From CANHEE01 sp043777755 (GTDB lineage: Bacteria; Bacteroidota; Bacteroidia; Chitinophagales; Saprospiraceae): a DNA stretch of 14,664 nt. The stretch is taken from positions 1 through 14,664 of the forward strand of contig JAYWHK010000018.1 of NCBI GenBank assembly GCA_043777755.1, in the 5' to 3' direction. A program made the translations under genes and the position numbers. The notes under the pieces were generated by a model. That model saw nothing but the letters and a program-made list of their open reading frames with translations. It was not told the origin of the DNA and ran no database searches. Of this stretch, positions 13,043 through 14,664 are shown piece after piece; position 1 is the first letter of the stretch; each line of letters starts with the position of its first letter.

Positions 13043-14605
13043 CTACATTTTTATCCATTTTCCAGAAGATACAATTTTTCGTTGAGAAGATATTTGATAA
13101 AAATAAACGCCACTTTTCCATAAGTGCGTGTCAATTGTTTTTTCATTGGTTTTCAAAGAAGATGTAAATACTCTTTTTCCCAAAAGGTCATAAAAATCAA
13201 TCGTCGCTTCCGTTAGTTCAATGTTCGTTTCAATATTAAGTAAATCATTTCCTGGGTTTGGATAAATTTTTATTGGCAATGGAGCCGAATACTCTTTCGT
13301 ATTGATACTATTCTTATCCGCTTTAAAGCGAGCTAAGAAAAATTGGCTTGTAGGCGGTGATGTACTTGTGACTTTTCCTACACCTGAGCCAGAAATAATC
13401 ACTCTTCCTTGTTCGTCAAGCATCATATTGGAGTTTGTAAGATAGGCATTGCCAAGTTTTAAGGTATTTTTTCCATTTTTTCCATACGTTTTGTCTATTT
13501 GTCCGTTAGGTGTAAAACGATGTACCTCCAATTGATTATCAGTTTGATTCTCTCCAAAAACAAGTATCTTATTATCGTTTTGCACTAAAAAATAAGTTCG
13601 GCTACGAGACGAACTATTTTGAGATAAATTAGGAATAATTAGTTGCCCTTTGTCAGCGAAAGTTGAATCTAATGTGCCATTGTTATTATAACGATTGACA
13701 TATGAGTCATAATTGTTAAGATTATAAGTAAGAATCTTCCCATTTAACAAAGTTTTATGCCCGAGAATTACAGTAAGTAGCTCTTTTGGAATCAACAGTA
13801 CACCATTTTTACCAAAAGAGCTATCTAAACTACCATCGGGCAATAACCGTTTAATGATTTGAAATGAATTAAAAAGGGTATCATTGTAGCTTCCACTTGC
13901 TATGATTTTTCCATTATTATCTAAGTCAATATCCTTTAAGAAAGTTGTGCTACTATCATTTTTCTCGCTATAATAGCCATTTTTACCAAAAGAGCTATCT
14001 AATGAACCGTTACTATTGAGTTTCCCTATTTGAACATTATGATTTAATGTAGTATCGTAAGCAATAAGTCCTACAATAAATGTTTTTTCATTGCCAGTCA
14101 CTTTTATTGAGAGAACTTCCCCGTTAAGAAATTGAGCAAATATATTATTTAGATAACCATTTGAGCCAAAATTTTTATCGGGAACTCCATTATTTAAAAA
14201 GCGGGTTATTCCAGTAGATGTTAAATCTTTATCTTGTCCAACGACTGTTATGTTTTCCGCCTTACTCATCATCATTTCATAGCAGCAGGTTCCATTTATT
14301 GGTTTTGAAATTTTTAATCGCCCATTACTTCCAAATAACAAGTCGGGCTTACCATTGGAAAGCAATTGCTCAAAATACCAACCATTTTTATCCGACCATA
14401 AGCACAAAAATGAGCCATTATTTTTTTGCATACAGCCAATTAATGCAACATTATCAGTATTTGATGCCTGATAAAGATATTGCCCATTATCTGCAAATGT
14501 TGTATCTAATGTGTTATTATTTACTTGCGAGTATAAATTAAAATAAACAATACTAAAAATAAATATATATATACTCGATGTTCCAGTTTTTGAAATTTTA
14601 GGCAT
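13043..14605 (-). CDS. delta-60-repeat protein with T9SS type A sorting domain
   Basis: A secreted protein of 520 residues, probably a cell-surface or released T9SS cargo. The ATG at 14603-14605 is preferred over a GTG at 14620 because it puts the signal peptide (about 1-27, ending NLYSQ) closer to the N-terminus. Seven delta-60 repeat signatures (pattern NGxLDxxFGxxG) lie about 50-60 residues apart, at roughly 33, 85, 140, 198, 258, 308 and 366; examples are SNGSLDSSFGKNG, PDGSLDSSFGKNG and NNGTLDSTFADKG. They probably form a beta-propeller or solenoid. Residues about 446-520 form a type A sorting domain: IYPNPGNDLLNIET, FYDLLGKRVF, LWKSGVYFYQI and a basic end. PorU-type sortase cleaves this domain after outer-membrane passage. 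The activity is unknown; such proteins are often adhesins or are annotated as uncharacterised. The gene stands alone with its own terminator. Confidence 0.88.
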   Translation of the reverse strand: MPKISKTGTSSIYIFIFSIVYFNLYSQVNNNTLDTTFADNGQYLYQASNTDNVALIGCMQKNNGSFLCLWSDKNGWYFEQLLSNGKPDLLFGSNGRLKISKPINGTCCYEMMMSKAENITVVGQDKDLTSTGITRFLNNGVPDKNFGSNGYLNNIFAQFLNGEVLSIKVTGNEKTFIVGLIAYDTTLNHNVQIGKLNSNGSLDSSFGKNGYYSEKNDSSTTFLKDIDLDNNGKIIASGSYNDTLFNSFQIIKRLLPDGSLDSSFGKNGVLLIPKELLTVILGHKTLLNGKILTYNLNNYDSYVNRYNNNGTLDSTFADKGQLIIPNLSQNSSSRSRTYFLVQNDNKILVFGENQTDNQLEVHRFTPNGQIDKTYGKNGKNTLKLGNAYLTNSNMMLDEQGRVIISGSGVGKVTSTSPPTSQFFLARFKADKNSINTKEYSAPLPIKIYPNPGNDLLNIETNIELTEATIDFYDLLGKRVFTSSLKTNEKTIDTHLWKSGVYFYQISSQRKIVSSGKWIKM

Positions 14606-14664
14606 AATTTTTTTTGACACTAAAATTTTATAATTTTTTTATAATTTTTATAAAAATAAAAAAT

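Noticed and set aside
12952..13167. Plus-strand frame running through the CAGGATTT repeat and terminator
   Set aside because: It starts inside a repeat, crosses a strong terminator hairpin and overlaps the end of the T9SS cargo gene in antisense.

Overview
This is an AT-rich bacterial window, almost certainly from a member of the Bacteroidota. The evidence is a type IX secretion (T9SS) C-terminal sorting domain, GldM-like domains, two TonB-dependent outer-membrane receptors of types typical of the phylum, secreted proteins whose signal peptides end in ...AQ or ...SQ, and promoters of the TTTG / TAnnTTTG type. The order cannot be settled from the sequence; Cytophagales or Chitinophagales-like bacteria would fit. 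No rRNA, tRNA, CRISPR array, transposase or phage gene is visible.

Layout. 1-4003 (+): a DUF6624-like protein whose start is damaged or unusual, a small membrane protein, a PD-(D/E)xK nuclease-like protein behind its own promoter, and, 3 bp later, a heme/hemoglobin-type TonB-dependent receptor starting at a TTG. 4121-6190 (+): an outer-membrane-like secreted protein followed by two secreted proteins that resemble only the C-terminal half of GldM, the periplasmic shaft of the T9SS/gliding motor. 6231-7020 (-): a two-gene unit (DUF6157, DUF1801). 7275-7865 (+): a 2OG-Fe(II) oxygenase with a forced TTG start. 8011-10548 (+): a large TonB-dependent receptor with glycine-rich ends. 10822-12379 (-): two unrecognised exported proteins, one a lipoprotein. 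13043-14605 (-): a delta-60-repeat protein with a T9SS sorting domain.

Most of the window encodes cell-envelope and secretion functions: import receptors, T9SS-related parts and a T9SS cargo, with a few small cytoplasmic proteins between. The gene-poor stretches 10549-10821 and 12380-13042 hold most of the unexplained structure. They carry two copies of a hairpin element with an identical 15-nt loop and compensatory stem changes, one copy behind a consensus promoter. They also carry two copies of a roughly 50-bp CAGGATTT-type repeat, an 8-fold octamer tandem array, a 14-bp perfect GC-rich palindrome and a strong 11-bp hairpin. Both dispersed repeat pairs bracket the two-gene unit 10822-12379. 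The hairpin pair is the best candidate for something undescribed: a small RNA family or a mobile terminator-like element.
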